This document shows positions 16,592 to 24,853 of a stretch of 64,000 nt of DNA, one piece after another (within the stretch, counting starts at the first letter, position 1; each line of letters starts with the position of its first letter). Source of the DNA: Joostella atrarenae. Lineage in GTDB: Bacteria; Bacteroidota; Bacteroidia; Flavobacteriales; Flavobacteriaceae. Below the pieces are notes generated by a model, which was not told the origin of the DNA, ran no database searches, and saw nothing but the letters and a program-made list of their open reading frames with translations. The position numbers and the translations under genes were made by a program. The stretch lies in contig NZ_JAETXX010000001.1 of assembly GCF_021764745.1 (NCBI RefSeq), forward strand, positions 248,001 through 312,000. Reading direction: 5' to 3'.

Positions 16592-16638
16592 ACCAAAAAA
16601 ATTTATTCACGCAATATAGCATGAATAAATTTTTTGGT
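16592..16638 (-). promoter_or_regulatory. Intercistronic hairpin between acpP and fabF
   Basis: A near-perfect inverted repeat of 17-18 bp (arms at 16592-16609 and 16622-16638, one bulged base) encloses a 12-nt loop. Each arm contains an A/T run, so the descending arm resembles a terminator stem with an internal U-tract. A partial terminator or an mRNA-stabilising 3' end for acpP is likely, allowing more ACP than FabF to be made. Confidence 0.6.
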
Positions 16639-16658
16639 CTATCTTTTTATAAAAACGT

Positions 16659-16892
16659 TTACTTTGCTTCGTCGATATACTTTACTGCTTGACCAACAGT
16701 AGCAATGTTTTCAGCTTGATCGTCTGGAATTTGGATATCAAATTCTTTTTCGAATTCCATGATTAATTCCACAGTGTCTAATGAGTCCGCGCCTAAATCG
16801 TTAGTGAAGCTTGCTTCTGGCACAACCTCATTCTCATCTACACCTAATTTGTCTACGATAATCGCTTTTACTCTTGATGCAATGTCTGACAT
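16659..16892 (-). CDS. acpP: Acyl carrier protein
   Basis: A 77-aa acidic carrier. The phosphopantetheine attachment serine is Ser37 in [12 protein letters not shown], the canonical DSL site. Length is standard. It is first in the acpP-fabF-rnc group and carries growing acyl chains in type II fatty acid synthesis. Confidence 0.98.
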   Translation of the reverse strand: MSDIASRVKAIIVDKLGVDENEVVPEASFTNDLGADSLDTVELIMEFEKEFDIQIPDDQAENIATVGQAVKYIDEAK

Positions 16893-16922
16893 AATTTTTT
16901 TGTTTTAAAATTTAATTGTTCG

Positions 16923-16930
16923 CAAAAATA
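16923..16930 (-). promoter_or_regulatory. -7 promoter box upstream of acpP
   Basis: The minus strand reads TATTTTTG, a match to TAnnTTTG, 30 nt upstream of the acpP ATG. I did not find a convincing -33 TTG at the usual distance. Confidence 0.4.
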
Positions 16931-17071
16931 AAAAACTTTACTTTAAAAAAACGTTTTGAAGCTAAAATGTGCTTTTAAAGTTCATATTTTTTAATTCAAG
17001 TATTCTATTTTTACCTTCATATTGTTAATATTTATCCTTTTTTTTGCCTATAATTAAAATAATTACATCCT

Positions 17072-17635
17072 ATGAAAAGCATCGTTATATTAGCCTCTGG
17101 CTCCGGAACCAATGCCGAAAATATCATTAAATACTTTGAGGATTCTAAGACTGCTTCCGTCACTATGATTTTATCAAATAAAAAAGAGGCAAAAGTTCTA
17201 GATCGAGCAACAATATACGGAAAAAGTGCCATTTCTTTCAATAAAACTGCTTTTACAAATGGTCATATCGTCAACTTCTTGTCGATTTTGAAACCAGATT
17301 TAATAGTTTTAGCTGGATTTTTATGGAAAGTACCTTCAGACATAATAAAAGCTTTCCCAAACAAGATTATAAATATCCACCCTGCATTATTACCAAAATA
17401 TGGAGGTAAAGGAATGTATGGAATGCACGTTCATGAAGCTGTTGTGACAAATAAAGAGACAACATCTGGAATTACTATACATTATGTAAATGAAAATTAT
17501 GATGAAGGAAATATTATCTTTCAAGAAAGTGTAGCGATTACCCCAAATGATAATGCGGAAGATGTAGCGCATAAAATTCATCAATTAGAATACATGCATT
17601 TTCCAAAAATTATTGAAAAAGTACTAAATGACTAA
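17072..17635 (+). CDS. purN: Phosphoribosylglycinamide formyltransferase (GART, folate-dependent)
   Basis: A 187-aa enzyme of purine synthesis that transfers formyl from 10-formyl-THF to GAR. The N-terminal LASGSGTNAENI binds phosphate. The catalytic triad is visible as Asn101 and His103 in INIHPALLPK and Asp144 in YDEGNII, matching E. coli Asn106/His108/Asp144. It is divergent from acpP and overlaps rnhA by 8 nt. Confidence 0.97.
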   Translation: MKSIVILASGSGTNAENIIKYFEDSKTASVTMILSNKKEAKVLDRATIYGKSAISFNKTAFTNGHIVNFLSILKPDLIVLAGFLWKVPSDIIKAFPNKIINIHPALLPKYGGKGMYGMHVHEAVVTNKETTSGITIHYVNENYDEGNIIFQESVAITPNDNAEDVAHKIHQLEYMHFPKIIEKVLND

Positions 17636-18101
17636 ACAAGACGTTTATATATATACTGATGGTTCCTCTAGAGGAAATCCTGGTCCTGGTGGCTACGGAA
17701 TTGTTATGGAATGGGTAGGAAAACCCTATAAAAAGGAATTTTCTCAAGGTTTTAGAAAAACAACTAACAACCGTATGGAACTAATGGCTGTTATAGAAGC
17801 TTTGAAAAAACTTAAAAAGAATAACATTGCCATAAAAGTGTTCTCCGATTCTAAATATGTTGTTGATGCCGTAGAAAAAGGATGGGTTTTTGGATGGGAG
17901 AAGAAAAAATTTAAAGACAAAAAGAATCCTGACTTATGGAAAGAATTTTTAATTGAATACCGAAAGCAGAAAGTTAGCTTTCAATGGATAAAAGGTCATA
18001 ATAACCATCCCCAAAATGAACGTTGTGACTTTCTTGCCGTAGAGGCTTCAAAAAAACCAAACCTACCAGCAGATTTGGCCTATGAAAGCACTACCTCATA
18101 A
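17628..18101 (+). CDS. rnhA: Ribonuclease HI
   Basis: A 157-aa endonuclease removing RNA from RNA-DNA hybrids. The DEDD catalytic set is Asp11 (YTDGSSRGNPGPGG), Glu51 (RMELMAV), Asp74 (FSDSKYVV) and Asp134 (RCDFLAV), with the accessory His124 in KGHNNHPQNE. The start overlaps purN by 8 nt. Confidence 0.97.
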   Translation: MTKQDVYIYTDGSSRGNPGPGGYGIVMEWVGKPYKKEFSQGFRKTTNNRMELMAVIEALKKLKKNNIAIKVFSDSKYVVDAVEKGWVFGWEKKKFKDKKNPDLWKEFLIEYRKQKVSFQWIKGHNNHPQNERCDFLAVEASKKPNLPADLAYESTTS

Positions 18102-18125
18102 AACAATATAACCTACACTCCCTCT

Positions 18126-18728
18126 ATGAAACCTCTATTTGTTATTTGCTTTCTACTAATCGTTTTTTCCTCCTATTGCCAAGAGCAAGAATGGGAATTA
18201 AAAAGAAATACAAATAATATCCAAGTATATACCCGTGAACTCGATTCAACAAAAATCAACGAATACAAAGCAATTCTAAAAGTAAATACTTCCTTAGAAA
18301 AAGTTCTGGAAGTTCTTACCGACGGCAATGGTCTAAAAAATTGGAATTATAAAACCCCAGAAAGTGAATTGATTGCTAAAATATCGGAGACAGAATTTAT
18401 AGTATGGATGCAGAACGATCTTCCTTGGCCTATTAGCGATCGTGACAATATCTCTAGAGTTACCATTAATCAAATTAGTGAAGAAGTATATAAAATAGAT
18501 ATTTCTCCTGCGGACAGCACCTACATAAAGGCTAATAAAAATGTAATCCGAATGGATAATTTTAAAGGGAATTGGCTTATAAGAAATGTAGATAAAAACA
18601 CCGTCGAAATCACACAGCAAATGTATGGCGACCCTAATGGGAATCTTCCAGCATGGCTAATTAACAGTATTCTTACTACATTTCCATATCATTCTTTTGA
18701 AAAACTAAAAGGGATACTCGAAAACTAA
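18126..18728 (+). CDS. Exported START-domain protein
   Basis: A 200-aa protein with an N-terminal signal peptide (hydrophobic 4-18, likely cleaved after SSYCQ). The rest resembles a START-like lipid-binding fold: WELKRNTNNIQVYTRELDST, VLEVLTDGNGLKNWNYKT, NDLPWPISDRDNI and a C-terminal amphipathic helix (LPAWLINSILTTFPYHSFEK). Such proteins occur widely in flavobacteria and proteobacteria with unknown ligands. It follows rnhA by 24 nt. The specific function is not known. Confidence 0.8.
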   Translation: MKPLFVICFLLIVFSSYCQEQEWELKRNTNNIQVYTRELDSTKINEYKAILKVNTSLEKVLEVLTDGNGLKNWNYKTPESELIAKISETEFIVWMQNDLPWPISDRDNISRVTINQISEEVYKIDISPADSTYIKANKNVIRMDNFKGNWLIRNVDKNTVEITQQMYGDPNGNLPAWLINSILTTFPYHSFEKLKGILEN

Positions 18729-18754
18729 GCTTATATTTGCAAAAAAATTATTGC

Positions 18755-19681
18755 ATGGGCAAACTACTAATAGTTGGAAGTGTAGCTTTTGACGCTATTG
18801 AAACTCCTTTTGGTAAAACAGATAAAATTCTTGGTGGAGCAGCTCCGTTTATTGGTTTAGCGGCTTCACAATTCAATGTAGAAAGCGCTATTGTTTCTGT
18901 TGTTGGGAATGACTTCCCACAGGAATATCTAGATCTTTTTTCTGATAAAAAAATAGACATCAGCGGGATTGAAGTTGTTAAAGACGGAAAAACTTTCTTT
19001 TGGAAGGGGAAATACCACAACGATCTAAATTCTCGTGATACACTTGAAACACAACTTAATGTGTTAGCTGATTTCAATCCTATAGTTCCAGAAAATTTTA
19101 AAGATGCTGAAGTTTTGATGTTAGGAAATCTAAATCCTTCCGTCCAATTAAGTGTTATAGAACAAATGGAAGTAAAACCGAAGCTTATCGTTTTAGACAC
19201 TATGAACTTCTGGATGGATATTGCATTAGAAGAGTTAAAAGAGGTGATTACGAAAGTGGATGTTATTACTATTAATGACGAAGAAGCAAGACAGTTATCT
19301 GGTGAATACTCATTAGTAAAAGCTGCTGAAAAAATCCATAGTATGGGTCCAAAATATGTAGTAATTAAAAAAGGAGAACACGGAGCTTTACTTTTCCATA
19401 ACGGAAAAATATTCTTTGCTCCTGCTTTACCTTTAGAAGAAGTATTTGATCCAACCGGTGCTGGAGATACTTTTGCAGGTGGTTTTTCTGGATATATTGC
19501 AAAAACGGATGATTATTCTTTTGAAAATATGAAAACCGCAATTATTCACGGTTCTAATCTAGCTTCTTTTAACGTAGAGAAATTTGGAACTGAAAGACTA
19601 CAAAGCGTAACAAGTAAAGAAATATATAACAGGCTCCAACAATTTAAGAGTCTTACACAATTTGATATTAAACTTACATAA
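18755..19681 (+). CDS. PfkB family carbohydrate kinase
   Basis: A 308-aa ribokinase-fold sugar kinase. The ATG at 18755 is chosen because it gives the family start MGKLLIVGSVAFDAIETPFG; an in-frame TTG 18 nt upstream lies inside a TATATTTG promoter-like box (18732-18739). Substrate-side GG is at 27-28 (KILGGAAPF), and the anion-hole/catalytic motif DPTGAGDTFAGGF has catalytic Asp238. The substrate cannot be read from sequence; adenosine, ribose or another purine-linked sugar would fit the purN and purF-like neighbours. It lies 26 nt after the START gene. Confidence 0.87.
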   Translation: MGKLLIVGSVAFDAIETPFGKTDKILGGAAPFIGLAASQFNVESAIVSVVGNDFPQEYLDLFSDKKIDISGIEVVKDGKTFFWKGKYHNDLNSRDTLETQLNVLADFNPIVPENFKDAEVLMLGNLNPSVQLSVIEQMEVKPKLIVLDTMNFWMDIALEELKEVITKVDVITINDEEARQLSGEYSLVKAAEKIHSMGPKYVVIKKGEHGALLFHNGKIFFAPALPLEEVFDPTGAGDTFAGGFSGYIAKTDDYSFENMKTAIIHGSNLASFNVEKFGTERLQSVTSKEIYNRLQQFKSLTQFDIKLT

Positions 19682-19737
19682 AGAAACCACTGCCCTGAAA
19701 TAATTTCGGGGTTTTTTATTAGATAAGATAGATTATA

Positions 19738-21636
19738 ATGAGTGACGCTATTAAACACGAATGTGGAATTGCCTTAGTAAGGCTATTGAAACCATTAGAA
19801 TACTACAAAGAAAAATATGGTACTGCATTTTATGGTATAAATAAAATGTACCTAATGATGGAAAAGCAACATAACAGAGGTCAAGATGGCGCTGGTTTTG
19901 CAAGCATCAAATTAAATATGCAGCCTGGGGAAAGATATATGAGTAGAGTGCGCTCTAATCAATCGCAGCCTATTCAAGATATTTTCAAGCAGATAAACAC
20001 ACGTATAAACGACGAGTTAAAAGACAATCCAGAATACAGCGAAAGTATCGATTTACAAAAACGTAATATCCCATACATCGGAGAAGTTATGTTAGGGCAC
20101 GTTCGCTACGGTACTTTTGGAAAAAATAGTATTGAAAGTGTACACCCATTTATCAGACAGAACAATTGGATGCATAGAAATCTAATTGTGGCTGGTAACT
20201 TCAATATGACTAATGTTAATGAGTTGTTTTCTAACCTTATTCGTATCGGTCAGCATCCTAAAGAAAAAGCAGATACGGTTACTGTAATGGAAAAAATAGG
20301 TCATTTTTTAGATGATGCTGTTTCGAAATTATATAAGGATATTAAAAAAGAAGGTTTCAATAAAATGGAAGCTTCACCACTTATTGCAGAACGTTTAAAT
20401 GTTGCTAAAATATTAAAAAAAGCAGCTAAAAATTTTGATGGAGGGTATGCAATGGCTGGACTTATTGGTCATGGTGACGCATTTGTACTTAGAGACCCTG
20501 CTGGAATCCGTCCTGCATATTATTACCAAGATGATGAAGTTGTAGTTGTGGCTTCAGAAAGACCTGTAATCCAAACAGTATTTAATGTTAATTTCGATTC
20601 CATTAAAGAACTTGGACCTGGAAGAGCAATCATTATCAAAAAAGACGGTTCTACAAACACTAAGAAGATTTTAGAGCCCTTGGAAAGAAAAGCATGTTCT
20701 TTTGAGCGCATCTATTTTTCTAGAGGAAGTGATGCTGAAATATATCAAGAGCGTAAAAATTTAGGTCGTTTTCTACTTCCAAAGATTTTAAAATCTATTG
20801 ATGAAGATATTGAAAATACTGTATTTTCATACATTCCTAATACTGCAGAAACATCGTTTTACGGAATGGTAAAAGCTGCTCAAGATTTCTTAAATGATAA
20901 AAAAGAACAAGAAATCTTAAAAGAAGGAGCGAACCTTACAAGTGAGCGCTTACATGAAATTCTTTCTAAAAGACCTCGAATTGAAAAAGTAGCTATAAAA
21001 GACGCGAAGCTTCGGACTTTTATAACGGAAGACAGTAGTCGAGATGATTTAGTGACTCACGTTTATGATGTTACTTATGGCTCTGTAAAACCTACCGATA
21101 ATTTAGTTATTATCGATGATAGTATTGTAAGAGGAACTACTTTAAAAAAGAGTATTCTTAGAATTCTTGATAGGTTAAATCCTAAAAAAATAATTGTAGT
21201 TTCATCTGCTCCACAAATTCGTTACCCAGATTGCTATGGTATTGACATGGCAAGAATGGAAGGGCTTATTGCCTTTAAAGCAGCATTAGCGCTTCATGAA
21301 GATCGAGGAACTATTGGAATCGTAGAGGAAATCTATAAAAACTGTATCGATCAGGTGAATTTACCAGATACAGAGGTTAAAAATGCTGTTCAAGCTTTTT
21401 ATGATCCTTTTACAGATGAAGAGATTTCAAATAAGATTTCTGAACTTCTTTCTCCTGAAGGAATTAAAGCAGAAGTACAAATAATATATCAAACTGTTGA
21501 AAACCTACATAAAGCCTGTCCTAAAAATTTAGGAGACTGGTACTTCACTGGAGATTACCCTACTCCAGGAGGAAATAGAGTTGTTAATAGAGCTTTTATC
21601 AATTTTTACGAGGGAGTTCAAGGACGAGCATATTAA
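19738..21636 (+). CDS. PurF-like amidophosphoribosyltransferase paralogue (632 aa)
   Basis: An N-terminal Ntn glutamine amidotransferase domain begins with a Cys at residue 9 (HECGIALV), so the nucleophile would be exposed after removal of an eight-residue leader. RGQDGAGF and GHVRYGTFG are glutaminase motifs. The PRPP-binding loop VIIDDSIVRGTTLKK lies at about 457-471 of a phosphoribosyltransferase domain. At 632 residues it is roughly 130 longer than E. coli PurF (505), with extra segments in both halves. PurF would form phosphoribosylamine from PRPP and glutamine. Flavobacteria commonly carry this long form in addition to a standard PurF, so a distinct role is possible. Confidence 0.83.
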   Translation: MSDAIKHECGIALVRLLKPLEYYKEKYGTAFYGINKMYLMMEKQHNRGQDGAGFASIKLNMQPGERYMSRVRSNQSQPIQDIFKQINTRINDELKDNPEYSESIDLQKRNIPYIGEVMLGHVRYGTFGKNSIESVHPFIRQNNWMHRNLIVAGNFNMTNVNELFSNLIRIGQHPKEKADTVTVMEKIGHFLDDAVSKLYKDIKKEGFNKMEASPLIAERLNVAKILKKAAKNFDGGYAMAGLIGHGDAFVLRDPAGIRPAYYYQDDEVVVVASERPVIQTVFNVNFDSIKELGPGRAIIIKKDGSTNTKKILEPLERKACSFERIYFSRGSDAEIYQERKNLGRFLLPKILKSIDEDIENTVFSYIPNTAETSFYGMVKAAQDFLNDKKEQEILKEGANLTSERLHEILSKRPRIEKVAIKDAKLRTFITEDSSRDDLVTHVYDVTYGSVKPTDNLVIIDDSIVRGTTLKKSILRILDRLNPKKIIVVSSAPQIRYPDCYGIDMARMEGLIAFKAALALHEDRGTIGIVEEIYKNCIDQVNLPDTEVKNAVQAFYDPFTDEEISNKISELLSPEGIKAEVQIIYQTVENLHKACPKNLGDWYFTGDYPTPGGNRVVNRAFINFYEGVQGRAY

Positions 21637-21708
21637 CAATAAAAGTGCATTTAAACGTTAAAAACAGTAATTTAACTGATTATTAACTTATAAATACGTA
21701 ATAAAACC

Positions 21709-21716
21709 TATATTTG
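21709..21716 (+). promoter_or_regulatory. -7 promoter box of small transcript copy 1
   Basis: TATATTTG matches the TAnnTTTG consensus and lies directly upstream of the first repeated intergenic unit. No TTG is present at the standard -33 spacing, but a GATTATTAA-like segment about 30 nt upstream is shared in altered form (GATTGTTAA) with copy 2. Confidence 0.5.
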
Positions 21717-21718
21717 TT

Positions 21719-21798
21719 AATACCATAGCATAAGTAGGTTAAGTTCATGGTAAGATTTGGGGCAAAAAGGGCGGATTAATTTCCGCCCTTTTTATTTT
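21719..21798 (+). ncRNA. Candidate small RNA, copy 1 of a tandem pair
   Basis: This 80-nt unit is repeated without a mismatch at 21929-22008. It starts just after a TATATTTG box, contains a possible 5-bp stem ACCAT/ATGGT, a G-rich single-stranded stretch ending GATTTGGGGCAAAAA, and ends in a strong terminator hairpin (GGGCGG/CCGCCC within A5/T5). A 10-codon reading frame (21747-21779, MVRFGAKRAD) ends inside the terminator. Perfect conservation of the unit against diverged flanks argues for selection or recent duplication. I do not recognise the RNA family; Flavo-1-type RNAs were considered but cannot be confirmed. Confidence 0.6.
21766..21793. terminator. Terminator hairpin of small RNA copy 1
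   Basis: The arms AAAAAGGGCGGA and TCCGCCCTTTTT pair around a short TTAATT loop and are followed by more T/A. It is the most GC-rich stem in the intergenic region. Confidence 0.8.
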
Positions 21799-21919
21799 TA
21801 CACAAATTCTATTCTTATAATAATATTATTGTATCCCATATTTAAGTATTAAACTCTTCACTTCATCTAATAAAAAGACATTACAACCGATTGTTAATTA
21901 CATAAACAATTACAAGATA

Positions 21920-21927
21920 TATATTTG
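21920..21927 (+). promoter_or_regulatory. -7 promoter box of small transcript copy 2
   Basis: TATATTTG again precedes the repeated unit, with one base less spacing than in copy 1. The box is kept while most of the surrounding upstream sequence has diverged. Confidence 0.5.
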
Positions 21928-21928
21928 G

Positions 21929-22008
21929 AATACCATAGCATAAGTAGGTTAAGTTCATGGTAAGATTTGGGGCAAAAAGGGCGGATTAATTTCCGCCCTT
22001 TTTATTTT
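21929..22008 (+). ncRNA. Candidate small RNA, copy 2 of a tandem pair
   Basis: It is identical to 21719-21798 over all 80 positions, offset by 210 bp, and has its own TATATTTG box and GGGCGG/CCGCCC terminator. The same 10-codon frame recurs at 21957-21989. The sequence between the copies (21799-21919) shows no other feature. The pair lies between the PurF-like gene and the convergent Gfo/Idh gene. Confidence 0.6.
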
Positions 22009-22043
22009 CAATTACTTCCAAATTAAAACTTCAGAAAGAACAA

Positions 22044-22075
22044 TAAAAAAACGCCTGCTTCCGCAGACGTTTTTT
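22044..22075 (-). terminator. Terminator of the Gfo/Idh/MocA gene
   Basis: Read on the minus strand, AACGTCTGC pairs with GCAGGCGTT (one U-G wobble) around a GGAA tetraloop and is followed by seven T. It lies about 38 nt after the stop codon of the oxidoreductase gene. Confidence 0.8.
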
Positions 22076-22112
22076 CAATAAGTATCTTAATCTTATTTAG
22101 GGTCACTTAGAA

Positions 22113-23537
22113 TTATAATAATTCCCATCCCTTACGGTATGTACCAGTAACCCATTTATTAGCATCTTCATAATTTGTTACGCGCATATTCTCGCCGTCC
22201 CACATTATTTTCTTTCTACCTGGGTAATCATAAGGCGCCCAATCTCCAACCTTCTTACCTGGTTGTAAAACCTTATACTGGAAAGCTTTTATAGCGAGAT
22301 TCCCCATCAGAACAGCCTCCGTTAAAGGCCCTGCATAAGAAAAAGGTGAAGACGTCTCCACTCCTTTTAAACATCCATCTACAAAATTATTATAATGACC
22401 GCCAATAGCACCATCCACTCTTTTAAGACTAGGTTTTGGGAAAGCACCAACTTTATCTTTATAATGATTTAAGATTCTAGGGTTTTCTGAATATGCATCT
22501 GTTACTAAGATTCCCTTTTCTCCATAAAAAATAGAACCTCCACCAGCATCACCAATAGTTTCCCCTTCTTGCAATTCTTCAGGAATTTTTGGCATTATTC
22601 CACCATCATACCAATTAACATCTATTTGACCATGAGCTTCTGTATCAAACTTTAACCTTACAATAGAAGAAGGAGGACATGCCTCATCATAATTTGCTTC
22701 TATAAAATCTCCAGACCAAACCGTTGTACAACTAGCTTCAGCTTCTGTTGGATATCCAAGTTTTAGCGTTCTAAAAGGTGTTTCTAGAATATGGCAACCC
22801 ATATCGCCTAAAGCTCCAGTTCCAAAGTCCCACCAACCTCGCCATTTAAATGGCAAATAAGCAGAATTATATGGTCTGAATTCCGCAGGCCCTAGCCATT
22901 GATTCCAATCTAAAGTATCTGGAACAGGCTCCCCTTCTGGACTATTTTTTAATCCTTGTGGCCATACAGGTCTATTTGTCCAACAATCAACTTTTATAAT
23001 CTTACCTATAACGCCGGCCTCTATCCATTCTTGCGTTGTTCTAGCGCCATCCGAAGAACTTCCTTGATTCCCCATTTGGGTTACAATACCTTGCTCTTTC
23101 GTGATTTTCGACATTAATCGAGCTTCAGCAATGGTATGCGTTAAAGGTTTCTCTACATATGCATGTTTCTTAGCTTGCATAAAAGGAACTGCAACTGTAG
23201 CATGATTATGATCTGGCGTAGCAACCATAATCCCATCAATATCCTTTAAATGATTATCGTAGACCTTTCTAAAATCACGATAAGTCTTAGCCTTAGGATG
23301 CTCTGAAAAAGTTTTCTTAGCCCTTACATCATCAACATCACAAAGGGATACAAATTTTACTTTTCCTGTTTTATGAAGATTTCTAACGACCGCTTCACCA
23401 CGGCCTCCAACACCAATTCCTGCTAAATAGAGCGTATCACTTGGTGCGGTATGAACCCCTCCCATTACATGAGATGGAATGATATAAAGTGCACTTCCGG
23501 CGGCTGCAGTGTTCTTAATAAAGTTTCTTCGTTTCAT
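22113..23537 (-). CDS. Gfo/Idh/MocA family oxidoreductase with Tat signal
   Basis: A 474-aa NAD(P)-dependent oxidoreductase. The N-terminus MKRRNFIKNTAAAGSALYII has the twin-arginine pattern, so it is likely exported folded to the periplasm. The Rossmann motif is GIGVGGRG at about 36-43, VSLCDVDD follows, and HNHATVAVPF, HAYVEKPLTHT are the conserved EKP-type region. The C-terminal half (GCHILETPFRTL, DGCLKGVETSSPFSYAGPLT) matches the large Bacteroidota/Planctomycetes exported subfamily, whose substrates are mostly unknown sugars. It stands alone between convergent small RNAs and a divergent radical SAM gene. Confidence 0.88.
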   Translation of the reverse strand: MKRRNFIKNTAAAGSALYIIPSHVMGGVHTAPSDTLYLAGIGVGGRGEAVVRNLHKTGKVKFVSLCDVDDVRAKKTFSEHPKAKTYRDFRKVYDNHLKDIDGIMVATPDHNHATVAVPFMQAKKHAYVEKPLTHTIAEARLMSKITKEQGIVTQMGNQGSSSDGARTTQEWIEAGVIGKIIKVDCWTNRPVWPQGLKNSPEGEPVPDTLDWNQWLGPAEFRPYNSAYLPFKWRGWWDFGTGALGDMGCHILETPFRTLKLGYPTEAEASCTTVWSGDFIEANYDEACPPSSIVRLKFDTEAHGQIDVNWYDGGIMPKIPEELQEGETIGDAGGGSIFYGEKGILVTDAYSENPRILNHYKDKVGAFPKPSLKRVDGAIGGHYNNFVDGCLKGVETSSPFSYAGPLTEAVLMGNLAIKAFQYKVLQPGKKVGDWAPYDYPGRKKIMWDGENMRVTNYEDANKWVTGTYRKGWELL

Positions 23538-23649
23538 TTCTAAATAGTTAGTATTTTATTGGTTAATGAAAAATAAAGGCAAAAAGTTACGTAAAAAATT
23601 TTGAAGTAAAACCAATGGAGTGAATGGATTTTTTCCATAATTTTGGAAT

Positions 23650-24744
23650 ATGTCCAATAAAAATTTTATTAAAGGTAGAGGCGCTCAACTGAACGTACAC
23701 AATAAGTTTCAGAAATTATCTTACGAAACTAGAGATGATTTCTTAGAGTATTGCCGCTTAGAGGGTGAAGTAGCAGATAAAAACAAAACAAGCTACTTAG
23801 AAGTATTCCCGAAAACAATAGTAAATAAAGTAACGAGTCCAGACGTTGGAATGAGTTACTCTATGAATGCATATCAAGGATGCGAACATGGTTGCATCTA
23901 CTGTTATGCTAGAAATTCTCATGAATATTGGGGCTATAGTGCTGGATTAGATTTTGAACGTAAAATATTAGTAAAAAAGAATGCACCACAACTTTTAGAA
24001 GAGAAACTACTTAGTAGGAACTGGAAGGCAAAAACTATTGTTATGTCTGGAAATACAGACTGTTATCAGCCAGCAGAACAAAGCTATCAAATAACTCGAA
24101 AATGCTTAGAAGTGTTTTTAAAATATAAACACCCAGTAGCTATTATAACTAAGAATGCTTTTATAAAAAGAGATTTAGATCTTTTAAAAGAGCTTACTTC
24201 TGAAGGGCTTATTGCTGTTAATATTTCAATCACTTCTTTGAGTGAAGAGACCAGAAGAATTTTAGAGCCACGAACCACAAGCATTAAAAAAAGGTTGGAA
24301 ACTGTAAAACTATTAAGTGACCACAACATCCCTGTTAATGTAATGATAGCTCCAATAATCCCAGCTATAAACAGTCATGAAATTTTACCGTTAGCTAAGG
24401 CTGTTAGCGAAAACGGAGCAAAATCTATTGCTTTTACAATGGTGCGTCTTAATGGAGCTATTGGGGAACTTTTTACCGACTGGATTAAAAAGACGCTCCC
24501 AGATAGTGCTGATAAAGTTTTAAATCAAATTGCGGAATGTCACGGCGGAAGCTTGAACGACAGCAGATATGGCGTAAGGAAAACAGGAGAAGGGAAGATT
24601 GCTGAACAAATACACAACCTTATTAGAATAGCACGGCATACCTACTTTAAAGATAAAGAATTACCTAAATTAAACCATAGTTTGTTCGAAATGCAACGTC
24701 ATAAAATTAAATATAGTGGCAATGGGCAAACAAGTTTATTCTAA
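23650..24744 (+). CDS. PA0069 family radical SAM protein
   Basis: A 364-aa protein whose Fe-S cluster site is C78-x3-C82-x2-C85 in GCEHGCIYCYARNSHEYW. SGNTDCYQPAEQ and VAIITKNAFIKRD follow in the partial TIM barrel, and the protein ends with a short tail. The family is related to spore photoproduct lyase (SplB-like) but its reaction is not established. A TAATTTTG box at 23638-23645 leaves only 4 nt before the ATG, so a leaderless or nearly leaderless message is possible. Confidence 0.9.
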   Translation: MSNKNFIKGRGAQLNVHNKFQKLSYETRDDFLEYCRLEGEVADKNKTSYLEVFPKTIVNKVTSPDVGMSYSMNAYQGCEHGCIYCYARNSHEYWGYSAGLDFERKILVKKNAPQLLEEKLLSRNWKAKTIVMSGNTDCYQPAEQSYQITRKCLEVFLKYKHPVAIITKNAFIKRDLDLLKELTSEGLIAVNISITSLSEETRRILEPRTTSIKKRLETVKLLSDHNIPVNVMIAPIIPAINSHEILPLAKAVSENGAKSIAFTMVRLNGAIGELFTDWIKKTLPDSADKVLNQIAECHGGSLNDSRYGVRKTGEGKIAEQIHNLIRIARHTYFKDKELPKLNHSLFEMQRHKIKYSGNGQTSLF

Positions 24745-24792
24745 ATAATTATTTATTACCGTTAGGAAAATTAAAATTCTTTCAGAAATAAA

Positions 24793-24829
24793 AAAATCGG
24801 CTTTATGAATATTTCACAAAGCCGATTTT
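24793..24829. terminator. Bidirectional terminator between radical SAM and RND genes
   Basis: Perfect 12-bp arms AAAATCGGCTTT (24793-24804) and AAAGCCGATTTT (24818-24829) with a 13-nt loop and flanking A/T runs serve two convergent genes. Confidence 0.85.
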
Positions 24830-24853
24830 CTCAAAAACGAACTTAAATATTAT

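Larger units (their letters stand above)
21637..22112. other. 476-bp intergenic region holding the tandem small RNAs
   Basis: Apart from the two repeat units, their promoter boxes and the terminators, nothing with coding character is visible. Short stretches at 21637-21675, 21800-21885 and 22009-22043 are AT-rich without recognisable motifs. Confidence 0.6.

Noticed and set aside
18732-18739. TTG at 18737 as start of the PfkB kinase
   Set aside because: It falls inside a TATATTTG box and adds residues absent from the family; the ATG at 18755 gives the conserved N-terminus.
18748-19200. 150-codon minus-strand frame opposite the PfkB kinase
   Set aside because: It lies wholly antisense to a well-supported gene; its composition is that of a shadow frame and no promoter was found.
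21719-22008. CRISPR or transposon-end interpretation of the repeated intergenic unit
   Set aside because: There are only two copies of 80 nt, each with its own terminator and promoter box, with no cas genes, no transposase and no target-site duplication.
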